The notes under the pieces were generated by a model that was not told where the DNA came from, did no database searches, and was given only the letters and a program-made list of their open reading frames with translations. This document shows, one piece after another, positions 1-11,069 of a DNA stretch of 64,000 nt. Source of the stretch: Gnetum montanum (Eukaryota; Streptophyta; Gnetopsida; Gnetales; Gnetaceae). The stretch covers positions 62,001-126,000 of the forward strand of contig MNCI01027012.1 in the NCBI GenBank assembly GCA_015680685.1. The letters are read 5' to 3'. Both the position numbers and the translations under genes were made by a program. Each line of letters opens with the position of its first letter. Position 1 is the stretch's first letter.

Positions 1-1119
1 TACAATAGCTTCTTTGGGAATTTTTCAAACATATTCCACTTTAGGCTCCTCCAAAAAAGGTTTTGTTGCATAGGTATTTGCTTGCTTGTGGGCTTGTTCT
101 TGATTGGGTCTCATGCTTGGAGGTTGGCTGGGCCCTGTAGGTTGAGTTGTAGTGGGCCCCACCATCTACTCTTATTCTTGTTCTGGTCCCAGCGCCTCAC
201 CAGCAACTTTCCTTATAGCTGGTGGCTTTAGTAGTTTAGCATACGAAGAATTTTGGGCCTTTCTAAGGACATCATTAGTGTATCCCCAAATACCAGCATG
301 CTTGCATAGCTTCTTGATCAGACAAGGGAAGGGCAACACAAACTTCCCTATCTTGCATTCTTCAAACCACCTTGAGATCTCCATGAAATATAGATGAGGC
401 AGGTTAGCATTAACCTTTCCCATCAATATCACACTTCCTCTTGCTACATATGTTGAAATTTTATTTAGCTCTTTTGTGGGAAACATGTCATAAGTTTCAA
501 TTTTAAAGTATATCTTCTCTTCCAACATTAGCTCCCCATAGGTCTTATCTTCCTTACCGTACGCCTTGTCTAACCAAACCTATCACACATCAGGATCAAA
601 GCGAGTAGATAGACGAGCAACCTTTGGCCTTGTATTTGGAAGGTTTAACACTTCCAAAATGGCTTGGATGGAAAAATCAATAGACACACCACAAATGTCA
701 ACTATGGTGCCTTTTTCTTTATTGTGCCAAAATTGGTACATTTCTTCTAAGTACCAAGCACAGCTTTTGGAGAGTATAGGCCATAATGGGGACCCTTTGA
801 GGTGGTCCCTAGTTGCCTTAGGAGAAAATTCCATGAAAGGTCTAAAGTTCAATTCCATGATCACTGCAACTGATGTGGACCTTTCACGGATGGCTTGGAC
901 ACATCTTGAGGGCAACCTGAGGTGTTTTCCCTATTTAGGCATTGCAAGAGATCCTTCTACCTATCTTGATTGCAAAGTGGCAAGGTCCTCTTGATGGATA
1001 CTAAATGATTTCTCCTCCTACTCTACATGTTTTCTGATAGGTACCTATCCTTCACCTCTCCTGGATTGCTTAAACATACCTTGAGAGGGACCTTCTTGTT
1101 GTCTACACTTTGGGGCCAT
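1..1119 (-). pseudogene. Second ORF of element A, putative plant transposon protein domain
   Basis: The start is set at 1119 because copies A and B share an N-terminus there (MAPKC in A, MALKC in B, then EGP and QG). Two open stretches are visible. At 915-583 a segment with EEMYQFW, then IVDICGVSIDFS and LEVLNLP, resembles the part of the domain that usually reads V-x-E-F-Y-x-N, then RG-x-x-V-x-F. At 528-172 a segment with ISTYVARGSVILMGKVN and PFPCLIKKLCKHAGI resembles its C-terminal part, which ends FP-x-LI-x-x-LC-x-x-AG. Stops occur near residue 24 and between the segments. The function of this domain is unknown; it is common in retroelement-derived plant proteins. Its place just before the 3' LTR also matches the env-like ORF of Athila elements, an alternative reading. 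The C-terminus lies outside the window. Confidence 0.6.
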
Positions 1120-3081
1120 CTACAATCACACGGGGCCAATCATTAGTAAGGTTGTATACCAAAGTTAAGTTATACCTTACTACTTACCTTAATGAGTTTG
1201 CTCTGATTCCATGTGATGTTAAAGTTAAGAATTTTTTATGAAAATGTCCCCCAAAATATTTTAATACTTGGTCCTCTTTTCCTAGGTGATTTCAGAATTT
1301 AATTTCCCGGTGTAGCTAAGGAGATGAAATTTTTTTTAGCACATGTTTATTATTAGCTTTATAACTAATTACCCTTGATAGTGTCCTTTGGGCAATGATG
1401 AATTTCAAAAAATTTATGCACAATTCAATGTGTGCCCCTCCCCCACGACTAAGCTGAACACTCTAGGTTCAAGTAGGTTCAGACGGAATGAAAATCAGAG
1501 CACCAACAAGCAAGTTATGGTTATTGAAGCAAGAGATGTGCAATCACAAGTCATAGAAAGAAATTTGAAAAACTTCCCCCATGTGAATAGTTACAAATGA
1601 TGTTGAAAGGTATGGGGGGTTCACGTATATATATATATATATATATATATATTACAATGTTATATCGCGTACCCACTAGCAGAGACCCAATATTACATCA
1701 AACGCGATATCGGGGATCTGATATCGTGTCCTATCAAAATTAGAGCACTCGAAAAATGTTCAAATTTTTAAAGTTTTTGAAATTTCAAGGTATAAATTGA
1801 GGACATGTAGGTCATTGTAAAGAGGTCCAAGGTAATACAACTAGGTCTAAAGGCACAAAGATTATAATGGTGTGAAATTTAATAATGAAAACCATGAAGA
1901 GTAGGGGAAAAAGGATATGTGTTAGCTCATAGGAACATTTGAACCGGAAGGCTAATAAGGGAAATAAAAATTTTGGTAACAATTAGAGGGTATTAGGTGA
2001 TGTGTGGAAGATGTGTTATAAGTGCAAATTACAAGGGTTACACAAGTGGATCCTCCCCAAAGCAGGTTTCAACCTATAACGCCCTTGCGTAACCACACCT
2101 TAAAATGTCCATAGGCACTAGAAGGGTTAAATGTAATCCACACCAGTTCCACAAAACACACACATGTAGACACCACCATGATGAGGTATGAATTTAATGC
2201 TACACAAGACATGAGTCACAAATTCATGAACAACTAGATGAGATGAATTGTAGAAGGGATTGCGAAGATTGGGACATGAGGTAACTACCTTAAGGCACAA
2301 TAAATCTTACGTGTAAGCATGATTAGTGTGTCATTTTCCTGTCACTCAAAAATCATGACCAAGTCCATTCCCCTAATCAATGACATTGCATTGCTTCATC
2401 CAAGGATTGACAACCATAAGAGCACCATGACAGCAAAGGTGTACGATCACTTGGTGTTTTGTTCAAGGGAGGAGTGATTTTTGCTTCGCGGCACACATGT
2501 TTTTGTTTTGCGTGCTTAATCTAGAGAAGCCACCTACCTTTAGGCATGGGTGCATGCCTTTCTAGTGGGACCCCCTAGAATAGCATTATTGCTTTTTTGG
2601 TTGAGTTCCCTTCAATTACTCTTACTCTCATTTTTCATTAGATCTACAAGGATCTTAGTACAACCAAGCTACATGATAACTCCCACAAATGTCACCAAAG
2701 AGAATCCACGAGTTCCCTTGATGTCACACCCTGGCCATTCCTTCTTGGTCCATCATTTTTCACTCTAGGCATGATAACACAAGGTTACTTTAAGTTTTAA
2801 TGATTAGGAATATCATTGTACTAAGAGTGGAACCTCTAATTAATAGAACGGGTGAGTGGATGTGATGGGCTCGCTGTCCAAATAATTAGTTACCTGAGGC
2901 CTGATAGCATAGAACAACACCTCAACCAATGAGTCACATGAGTGCTTTATTCATAGATGATATTACTTATAAAAAGATAAAAAGGACAAAAAGGAAAAAT
3001 AATAAATTGAAAGATGAAAAACTGGAAAACAAAAAATTGTAAAATTAAAGAAAAGGAAAACATTCATTAATTTTGTTATTG
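1120..3081. other. Non-coding spacer of element A
   Basis: About 2 kb between gag and the second ORF with no sustained reading frame. It aligns block by block with 9433-11069 of copy B (for example the AGTGGATCCTCCCCAAAG block near 2045 and 10018) and more loosely with the 3' spacer of gag-pol element E-F near 45300. It contains a TA microsatellite and a short GATATC-rich insert, both absent from B. Confidence 0.75.
1626..1652. repeat. (TA)n microsatellite
   Basis: An uninterrupted TA run of about 13 units in the spacer of element A. Copy B has only a short TATATATA here, so the run expanded after the copies diverged. Confidence 0.9.
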
Positions 3082-5100
3082 TTATAATGGGGGATGCCCC
3101 CCATAACTAAATGGTTGAGTATGGCCAGAATTAATCAATGGAAGATTGGGATCCTTGCATGTTGGAAATATTGGGACTTGGTCATATTCAAACCACTGGG
3201 TGTCTTTCGATGTGGTGGTTGGAATGTACCCCAAGTAGGGTTCACACACTTGATTATAGTTAGCATAGTGGGGCAAGTTATAAGGTGTAGTTAATTGATG
3301 AGTGGTTGACCCACTATGGCACCCTTGATCATAAGATGGTATACAAGGATCGATCTGTCTCCCTCGGTGGCTATATTCATTAGGCCCCATGGTTGTTGGA
3401 TTAGTGGTTGGTGGCCCAAAGAAAGTAACATGAGGCGTTGGATTCGAGGAGGGAGCTACACCACAGTGTTGGACTTGTGCTAGGTTGGAAGGGGTAGTGG
3501 GCTCAAAAGTGTGTTGTCCCTTGTTGCAGTCACATATAAAGAAGGGATGCCTATGATGTTGTGGAGGATTCCCACTACTGTTGACAGTAGCAGCACTAGT
3601 AACATTCGTGGGTTGGTGCAGTGGTGAAAAACTCTCTAGAACACTTGGTGGCAATGTAGAAGGAGGTGAAGGATGAGAATTTTGAAATTGGGGAGAATTG
3701 TAAGGTATCCAAGGTGGTGGTTATGTTGAAGAGGATATGGGTTGATAGTATTGAGGAGAAGAATAATAGTGTGGTGAGCTAGAGGATGTTGACCCAGTTG
3801 GGAAAACAGGATGTTGGACTTGATAAGCACTTAGGTTCGGATTGTATGAAGGGTGTAACCAATTTGGGAGTGGCCTCCCCCACAACTGGGCTTGTTTCCA
3901 CTATGATCGAACATAGTATCACCTACAAACTCTGGATGCAACACTCTTGCCCAATGCTCCTATAAATGTGACAAGATTGGGCATTGTCCCTTAGGGTGAT
4001 ATACAGGAAAAAGTTACATTGATACGTATGATTGGCAGTTAAATTCTTATTTTCTTCTACCCTTCTTTCCAATTGTCTAAGGGTATTTTTCTTGCTTCTT
4101 GGTTCGTCATGACTCTATCTTTAATAATTTTGGCATATTATCCACATTTTTTATGCATCCATTCCATCATCTTATTGATCTTTGCCTCAACTTCATCCAA
4201 TGATTGTAGTACTAGCAAAGATGGTTCCACCTCCTTGTGGAGAGTTGATCTCTCCTCTTCATAATCATGGGCCCTTGTTGAATTTGGGGCCTATTGAGAT
4301 TTTTTAGCATTCTCCCATTTAGCCATTTCTCCTTCTTCTTTTGCTACCTACTTGATAAGCTCTTGGAATTGATGGGTTCATAGCTCATATAGTTGACCTT
4401 GGGCATACATCCCTAGGGTTTCCCTTGTTTCATTACAGAGCCCATCTATGATGTGGTACATTAGCCTTTCCTCGGAGAACCCATGGCCTGGGTAGTTATT
4501 TAATAATGCATAATATCTTTCTAAGACCATTTCCAAGGGTTACTATTGTGCTTGTTTTCACTCTTGGATTTGTCTCCTCAAGGCTGACACTCTCCCATAG
4601 GTTTGATATCCTTCATTAAATAGTTCTACCATTATTGGCCAATGTCAGATTGATTTTGGTTTTAAGGACCTATGCCATACTTTTGCTTGGCCAATGAGTG
4701 TTAGAGGAAAGAGTTTAAGTTTTTTCCATCCATCATCAATATTATTCCATACATAGGCATCATGAAAGGCTTGTAGATGATGTTGCGGATCTAAGTCATA
4801 GCCTCCTGAAAACTTAGGAAAGTTGTTTAAGTCAAGCTTGGGTAGACGACTTTCCTTACAATGTCTATAGGATATTTGAATAGCCTCTTGTATTTCTGTT
4901 AGGCTTGTAGTGGCTAGTAGGGGTTCATTGTCACTAGGTATGTTATGCAGTCATGAGTTGGGATGATGTTGTCTTCATTTATGTTCATAGGAAACCCCTA
5001 CATTAGATTGGGTAATCCAAAATTCATCATATAATTCGTTGGTTCTCCAATGAATCACCTTACTAGTTGTTGCATTGTCATAGTCTTGTGAGAGAGACAT
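3082..5100 (-). pseudogene. gag of element A (capsid, zinc knuckle, P/Q/H-rich tail)
   Basis: The structural gag polyprotein would form the retroelement particle. The start at 5100 gives MSLSQDYDNA, matching MPLLQDYDNA in copy B at 13066. The capsid region (about 4850-4300) is full of stops and frameshifts but aligns with the better kept B gag. The zinc-knuckle remnant near 3980 still reads HP-x-G-x-x-P after shifts. The tail (3654-3082, 190 residues open) is rich in Pro, Gln, His and Thr. No protease follows. Clearly decayed, more so than B. Confidence 0.75.
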
Positions 5101-5216
5101 TGTTATAAATTTGTGTGTGATTTAATTACAATTATTATTATTCCTAAAAGATATATCATCAAGGCTTTGTTACAATGGTCTTGTATGATGTAACTAATCT
5201 AAATTACTAGCACAGT

Positions 5217-5233
5217 CCTCGACAATAGTGCCA
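5217..5233 (-). other. Primer-binding site, tRNA-Asp type (element A)
   Basis: The plus strand reads CCTCGACAATAGTGCCA, a decayed form of the tRNA-Asp 3' end CCCCGGCAACGGCGCCA. It lies one base outside the LTR, as expected for the minus-strand primer site of a minus-oriented element. Confidence 0.75.
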
Positions 5234-5234
5234 A

Positions 5235-6117
5235 TGATGAGTGGCGAGGTACCCCTACACTCAACCATATGAATACGAGTGTTTCACACATGATCCTATC
5301 GAACTCCATAGATGGGCTAGTTGTGGTATCTAGATAGTTACTTGTTAATCACAGTTTGCTATCTTCCCACCTAGACTAGTAATTTCTTTGTCATGTATGG
5401 TTTAGTCTAGAGTGAGGTGTATGATATGTTCCTAAACTAATGCTACTCCTAAAGGTAGTGGGAAATAATCTTTAATTAAGCTAAGATAGGAGGAAAAGGA
5501 AGAGAGAGAGTTTAAACTATCCTAAGTGCGATGAGCATCCATTCCTTAATCATTTGTACACATCTTGGACCTCGTGCACAACTACTACTGGGATTACCAA
5601 GTGCAGATCCTAGGTATGCTATTGGGTTACCAAGTGGTCACACTTAAAGGCTCGTGATTAAGTCGTACTCATTCCACATTTAATAGGAGTTGAGGGTGAA
5701 GAGATATTAACTACGAAAGAAATAAATAAAAATAACAATTAAATAATTAAAATAAGTGAATTCTGCAATGATGAAGTAATATCAATCTTTATTTCTAGTC
5801 ATGTGCATGTCCAAGTATGTCACACTCGAATAAATGATGTTGTACAATTACAACCATCACACTGTGGGCATGCACTGGGAGAAAAGGGTTGAGAGAAAGA
5901 ATGACAAAAATATCCTACTCTAATACTAATTTCTAACTTCCTACAATTGATTAAAGACTCCTTTCCTCTTGTGCACCTACATGTAATTTATAGGCCCATG
6001 CAGGAGCCACGATATCGCATATCTGATATCATTTCTAGGCTATGATATCGTGTACCTGATATTATGTATGCAATATCATGGGACTAATATTGCAGTTGGA
6101 TGAACCACAATTCATCA
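5235..6117 (-). repeat. LTR A (5' LTR of element A)
   Basis: An 883-bp LTR bounded on the plus strand by TGATGAGT and ATTCATCA, similar along its length to LTRs B and C. Read on the minus strand it has a GATATC-rich U3 (6090-6007), a TATA box at 5992-5985, and a U5 ending at the primer site. Confidence 0.85.
5985..5992 (-). promoter_or_regulatory. TATA box of LTR A
   Basis: The minus strand reads TATAAATT, just downstream of the GATATC array. LTRs B and C have TATAAATA at the same place, which supports it as the element promoter. Confidence 0.55.
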
Positions 6118-6590
6118 TACATGGAGATAGAGGGAAACCTCAATAAAATTTATGTGGATGTTCTAGTTTGTTGGTGTATGTTGGAGGAGAATCAACTATG
6201 GAGGGGAAAGAAGCAATCACGATGCTAATATAAGGACATCCATAAGGATTCTTGTGACTGGGTATTGTTTGTTCATACTCTTTATGAATGCACATTATTA
6301 CATAAAATCCTACAATTATTATCAATAATATGGTGAAGTCACAACATGATTTAAGAAATCATAGCAGTGGTTTCAGCCATTAGAACCTTTTGATTTATGG
6401 AAAGTTGAATTTATGAATCCCATCACTTACATTAAGTGAAAAGGCTTACATTATTATTATTGATGACTATTGTATAAAGTGGACTGAAGTAACTATAGTC
6501 ACTAATTATGCTCTAGTAATTGCATTTAACTTCTTTCAATAGCAAGTGCGTAACACCTTTCTTCCTTGCCTTAGGTTACATTACATTGGG
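6118..6590 (+). pseudogene. Integrase, N-terminal half, of an older plus-strand gypsy element
   Basis: Translation from about 6220 gives a remnant of the zinc-binding region (ending ILVTGYCLFILFMNAHYY) whose cysteines are lost. From about 6368 comes the catalytic core start, with FQPLEPFDLW, then EFMNPI, then a degenerate DDYCIKWTEV. The same segment is intact at 47857-47450 on the other strand, which confirms identity. The first catalytic Asp is Glu here. The reading breaks near 6560-6600 inside the core and resumes at 15770. The left edge is cut by LTR A. Confidence 0.75.
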
Positions 6591-7588
6591 TATAGAACCC
6601 CTAACAAATGATTTTTTCATGGAAGGAGAAATTAAATCAGAAAAAAACTAATGTAGTGATAAGAAAGTAAAAGGAAATATGGTGAAATCATGATCAAAAA
6701 GAAAAAAGAAAGAAAGAATGATAATAGTGGAAGAATAAAATATAAATAATAGCATCATAATATAAAAGGATATTGAAAGTTAGTATGAAAGTGAATTAGA
6801 TAAAGGCATAAAAATATGAGAATTAATACATAATAAAAAATATCCAACTATACCAATATAACAAATAAATATGATATTCCAAAACCAAAATATAAATCAT
6901 AAAAATGATAATTGATAGATGTTCACAAATGTCATAATATTTTAAAGAGAGAGAAATAGACTAATATTGAAAAAAAACATGCATATAATTCAAATATCAG
7001 TAGCACATATTAAGATATCTCCTTGCTACACTTAGCCTTGGCAACTTGAAACAAAAAAAGAGATTAATATACACTGAATGAGAAACCTTGGCACCTCCTC
7101 TAGTTGAATTGAAGGAAAATCCCATGATGGCTAGATGAAAGCATGCTAGCCTACAACACATGTTAGTAGGTACAAATAATCCAAACATCATCATAGATTA
7201 CATGTCACATATCGATCCAAACATCAAATGAAAATATAATCAATTGAAGAGTTCACTTCAAATCATTAAATTACAAACAAGGAGACTAGAACATACCAAA
7301 CTAAATTTTAAATATGAGAATTGTTATTATGTATACTTTTTCTAAATTATTAGTCTCAAATTAAACTATTACTACTGGAGGCATCATCCAAGATATATAT
7401 CTAATTTTTTGGAGGTATCAAAAAAAGAAACAATGAATTATGAATCATCCTCTCCTATAGGATGGGACCTACAAAAAGAGTTACACTAATGCATCCTAGT
7501 GCTATTTTAATACCAAACATATTTAGGAAATTCATATCCATCAAATCACACAACTTGGTGCTAGTTTTTAACAATCAACAATCACATG
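6591..7588. other. AT-rich insert, no gene seen
   Basis: About 1 kb of AT-rich DNA between the broken integrase and element B. No sustained ORF, terminal repeat or known motif. With 14038-15769 it probably makes one older insertion into the integrase, later split by element B. Confidence 0.5.
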
Positions 7589-7593
7589 ATCAT
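7589..7593. repeat. Target site duplication, left (ATCAT)
   Basis: ATCAT directly before the LTR start TGATGAGT, repeated at 14033-14037 directly after the other LTR end ACTCATCA. A 5-bp duplication is standard for Ty3/gypsy integration. Confidence 0.9.
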
Positions 7594-8311
7594 TGATGAG
7601 TGGTGAGGTACCCCTACACTCAACCATACGAATACGAACGTTACACATGGGATCCGGTCGAACTTCGTAGATGGACTAGTTGTGGCATCTAGACAATTAG
7701 CCTTAGGTCGTAGTTCATTGTCTTCACACCTAGACTAGTATTAGCTTTTTCACATATGGTTTAGTCCAAAGTGAGGTATATGATGTGTTTCTAACCTAAT
7801 GCTACTCCTAAAGGCAATGGAAGATAATATTAACTAAGCTAAGGGAGAAAGGGTGAGAAGGAATCTAGCTAGCCTAAATGCGATGAGCATCCGTTCCTTG
7901 ATTATTTGTACACATCTTGGAATTTGTGCATGACTAACACTGGGGTAACCAAGCGCAGATCCTAGGTATGCTATTGGGTTACCAAGTAGTCACACTTAAA
8001 TGCTCGTAATCAAGTCGTACTCATTCCACGTTTAATAGGATTTTAAGGGTGAGAGATATTAACTAACAAAGTAGTAAATAATAATTAATTAATTAAACAA
8101 GTGAATACTGAAATGATGAAGTAATCTCAATCTTTATTGCCAATCATGTGCATGTCCAAGTACATCACACTCAAATAAAGGATTTCATACAATTACATTC
8201 ACCACACTGCGGGCATACACTGGGAAATAATTCTAACTCTAACAAGGAAAAGCTACAAGAGTTTGGGTAAGGAACTAAGAACTAACCACTAGAACAAAGA
8301 AAGCTACCTCT

Positions 8312-8319
8312 TATTTATA
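8312..8319 (-). promoter_or_regulatory. TATA box of LTR B
   Basis: The minus strand reads TATAAATA, identical and identically placed in LTR C (13934-13927). Confidence 0.65.
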
Positions 8320-8335
8320 GAAATTGAGGTAGGCC

Positions 8336-8462
8336 ACGATATCGTGTATGTGATATCAGGGCTGATGCGATATCGCAGCCCATGCGATATCACGGCCCAT
8401 GCGATATCATAGCTACTGTGATATCCTGGCTGCTATGATATCATGGCTATGATATCATAGCC
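8336..8462. repeat. GATATC palindrome array in U3 of LTR B
   Basis: Eight GATATC palindromes, mostly 14-17 bp apart, with flanks such as GCGATATCGC and a GGCCCATGC linker. LTR C has four (one as GATATT) and LTR A a decayed version. The array lies between the TATA box and the outer U3 end, so it is upstream of the promoter. Confidence 0.85.
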
Positions 8463-8482
8463 AACAAATTAATGACTCATCG

Positions 8483-8500
8483 TACCCCCATGACTGAATG
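8483..8500 (-). other. Polypurine tract of element B
   Basis: Directly inside the 3' LTR; the minus strand reads CATGGGGGTA next to the LTR start. The same block (TACCCCCACGACT) adjoins LTR E at 44584, supporting this as the plus-strand priming site. Confidence 0.7.
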
Positions 8501-8575
8501 AAAACTCATCCTCAAGTTACAGAGAGAACAAGATCCATTGATTACACAATGGATAGGTATGGGATTATTGACTGA

Positions 8576-9432
8576 CTAGAATGGATTCATGTTGTAGTGT
8601 GGAGTTAGAACAAAATTGAGATACAACACAAAAGAAAATCCTACTACTACAAAAGTGATGGAACTCATGTAGTTCCTAGTGGCGGTGGCTCCTCCATAGG
8701 TGTCTTTTCCTTTTCTTGTGCTCCAAGTCTTGGGATTTGATGGCATTGAAGTATGCCCTAGATTTTCTCCTCTTGTAAGGCCTTGAGTGCCTTGGAGTAC
8801 ATGTAAGTTTGCACTTGTGCCATAGAGGCATCCCAATCAGCCTTCTCTTTTTCTTCCACCACCCTTTTATTATCTATCAACATTTTATTAAGTTACTTGA
8901 TTCTGAAAGTGTCTAGCTGGTTCTAAGCAACCTTTGGCCCTATATTCAGAAGGTTTAATACTTCTGAAATGGCTTGAATAGAGAAATCAATAGTCACACC
9001 ACAATTGTTAACCATGGTGCCTTCTTCTTTATTATGCCAAAATTGGTATGTTTCCCCTAGGTACTAGGCACTGCTTTTGGAGAGGGTAGGCCATAATGGA
9101 AACCCCTTGAGGTGATCCCTAATAGCCTTAGGAGCGACCTCTGCAAAAGATTCAAAGTTCAATTCCACAATCACCACAATGAATATGGACTTTTCATGGA
9201 TGACCTAAACACAATCGTGGGGCAAGATGAGATGTTGTCCTTGTTCAGGTGCTACAACAGTTCCTCCTTCTACCTACCCAAACTGTACAATAGGAGGATC
9301 CTCTTGATGAATACTAAATGATTGTTCCTCCTGTTCTACATGTTGTTCAGTAGGATCTTATCTTCCACCTCTCCTAGGTCATTTGCTTCCACCTTGAGCA
9401 GGACCTTCCTTTTGTCCACATTTCAGGGCCAT
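8576..9432 (-). pseudogene. Second ORF of element B, putative plant transposon protein domain
   Basis: Homologous to the ORF of copy A. The start at 9432 (MALKCGQKEGPAQGG) matches A's MAPKCRQQEGPSQG. The region 9330-8890 aligns with 1000-590 of A (the motif before LNLP is still recognisable), but the central part is missing or scrambled. The C-terminal part near 8836-8600 reads WDASMAQVQTYMYSKALKAL, a short helical stretch, then a Pro/Glu-rich tail. Several stops and frameshifts. The function is unknown; in both copies it fills the slot between spacer and 3' LTR. Confidence 0.5.
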
Positions 9433-11069
9433 CCTTAAAGATTTCCTTCAGGCGATGATGAATTTCAAAACATTTATGCACTATTCAATGTGTGCCCCTC
9501 CCCCATGACTAAGTTAAACACTCCAGGTTCAAGTAGGTTCAAACGGAATGAAAATCGGAGTACCAGCGAGCAAGTTATGGATATGAAAGCAAGGGACATG
9601 TAATCCCAAGTCGTAGAGAGAAATTTGAAAAACTTCCCCTGCATGAACAGTTGAAAATGATGTTAATTAGCACAAGGCAATCATGTATATATATTTTCAT
9701 CAAAGTTAGGGTACTTAGAGAATCTACCAAATTTTTAATATTTCTTTGATATTAAACGATGTAAACTAAGGACATCTGGACAATTGTTAAAGGGTTCCAA
9801 GGTAATTCAACTAGTTCTGAAGGCACAAAAATTATGATGGTGTGGTATTTATCAATAAGGATCTTAGATGGGAGAAAAAGGCTATGTGATGGTTCATAGG
9901 AACGTTGATTTGGAGGGATAATGATAATAGGGAAAGAATGTTATGAAAAATTGGCTAAGGGTAAGAAATGGTGTGTGTGAGCTATATCATAAGTGAAGAT
10001 TACAAAAGATTACATAAGTGGATCCTCCCCAAAGTAGGTTCTAACCTATAATGCCCTTGTGTAACAACACTTAAAGTGTCTATGGATACTAGAAGGGTTA
10101 AATGTAATCCGCACAGATTCCACAAAACACACACATGTAATTATCACCGGAATGTGGTAAGAATTCTATGTTACACACGACACCAGCTACAATTACCCAA
10201 ACAGTGAGATGAGATGAACTATAGAAGGGATTGTAGAGATTGGGACATGAGGTAACCAATCTAGGGCACAATGAATCCTGTGTGAAAAGAATGTTTATCA
10301 TGTCATTAACCCATCATTCCAAGATCAAGACCAAGTCCATTCCTCTAATCAGTGACACCACATTATTTCATCCCATGATGAATGACTATGAGAGTACCAT
10401 AACAACAAGGCATATGATCGCTTGGCATTTATTCAAGGGAGGAGTGATTTTTTTTTGTGGAATTTTTCTTTCTTCTTCCTTTTTCTTTCTTTTCTTATTT
10501 TTTTCAATCGCTGAATCTAGAGAAGACACCAACCTTCAGCCATGAGTGCATGTCTTTCCAGTGGGACCCCCAAGAACAGCATTAGATTTTTGAGTGCCCT
10601 TTTGATTACTCTTACTCCCATTTTTCATTAGATCTACAAGGATCTTAGTACAACCATGTTGCATGATAACTCCCACAAGGGTCACCAAAGAGAATTCGCA
10701 AGTTCCCTTGATGTCACATCCTAGTCATTCCCTCTTGGTCCATCCTTCTTCATTCTTGGTACAATGAACACAAAATTAGTTTTAAGTTTTAAAAATGTCA
10801 AGAATATCACTGTACCCTTGAATAGGAACCTCTTATTTGTAGAATGAATGAGTGGGTGTAACAGGCTCACTGTCCACATAATTGATCACTCGAGACCTCA
10901 CAACATAGGACACACCTCAACCAACAATCCACATGAGTGTTTTATTCATGGACAAGATTACTTATAAAAATGTAAAGAGACAAAAAGACAAAAAGATAAA
11001 ACAAGAAATTGAAAAATGAAAAAATGGAAAACAAAAATTTGTAAAATTAAATAAAATGAAAATTATTTA
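9433..11069. other. Non-coding spacer of element B
   Basis: No sustained frame. Blocks are shared with 1120-3081 of copy A and, weakly, with 44600-46640 of element E-F. A pyrimidine-rich run lies at about 10449-10505. Confidence 0.75.

Larger units (their letters stand above)
1..6117 (-). mobile_element. Ty3/gypsy gag element, copy A (left end outside window)
   Basis: Minus-strand element read from its 5' LTR (5235-6117) leftwards through a tRNA-Asp-like primer site, a gag pseudogene (5100-3082), a non-coding spacer and a second ORF (1119 to beyond base 1). It is collinear with complete copy B (7594-14032), which fixes the order. No reverse transcriptase or integrase lies between gag and the second ORF. 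Its right edge cuts into a plus-strand integrase pseudogene that starts at 6118, so A inserted into an older element. The flanking bases TACAT would be the target duplication, but the left flank is not in the window. Confidence 0.85.
7594..8482 (-). repeat. LTR B (3' LTR of element B)
   Basis: An 889-bp LTR, TGATGAGT to ACTCATCG on the plus strand. It is 64 bp longer than its partner LTR C; nearly all the difference lies in the GATATC array between TATA and the U3 end. Confidence 0.9.

Noticed and set aside
566-994. 142-codon plus-strand ORF as a gene
   Set aside because: It is antisense to the better supported minus-strand domain at 915-583 and has no motif.
3094-3294. 66-codon plus-strand ORF as a gene
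   Set aside because: Antisense to the gag tail of element A.
6591-7588. DNA transposon or Helitron
   Set aside because: No terminal inverted repeats, transposase, or Helitron-type ends seen.
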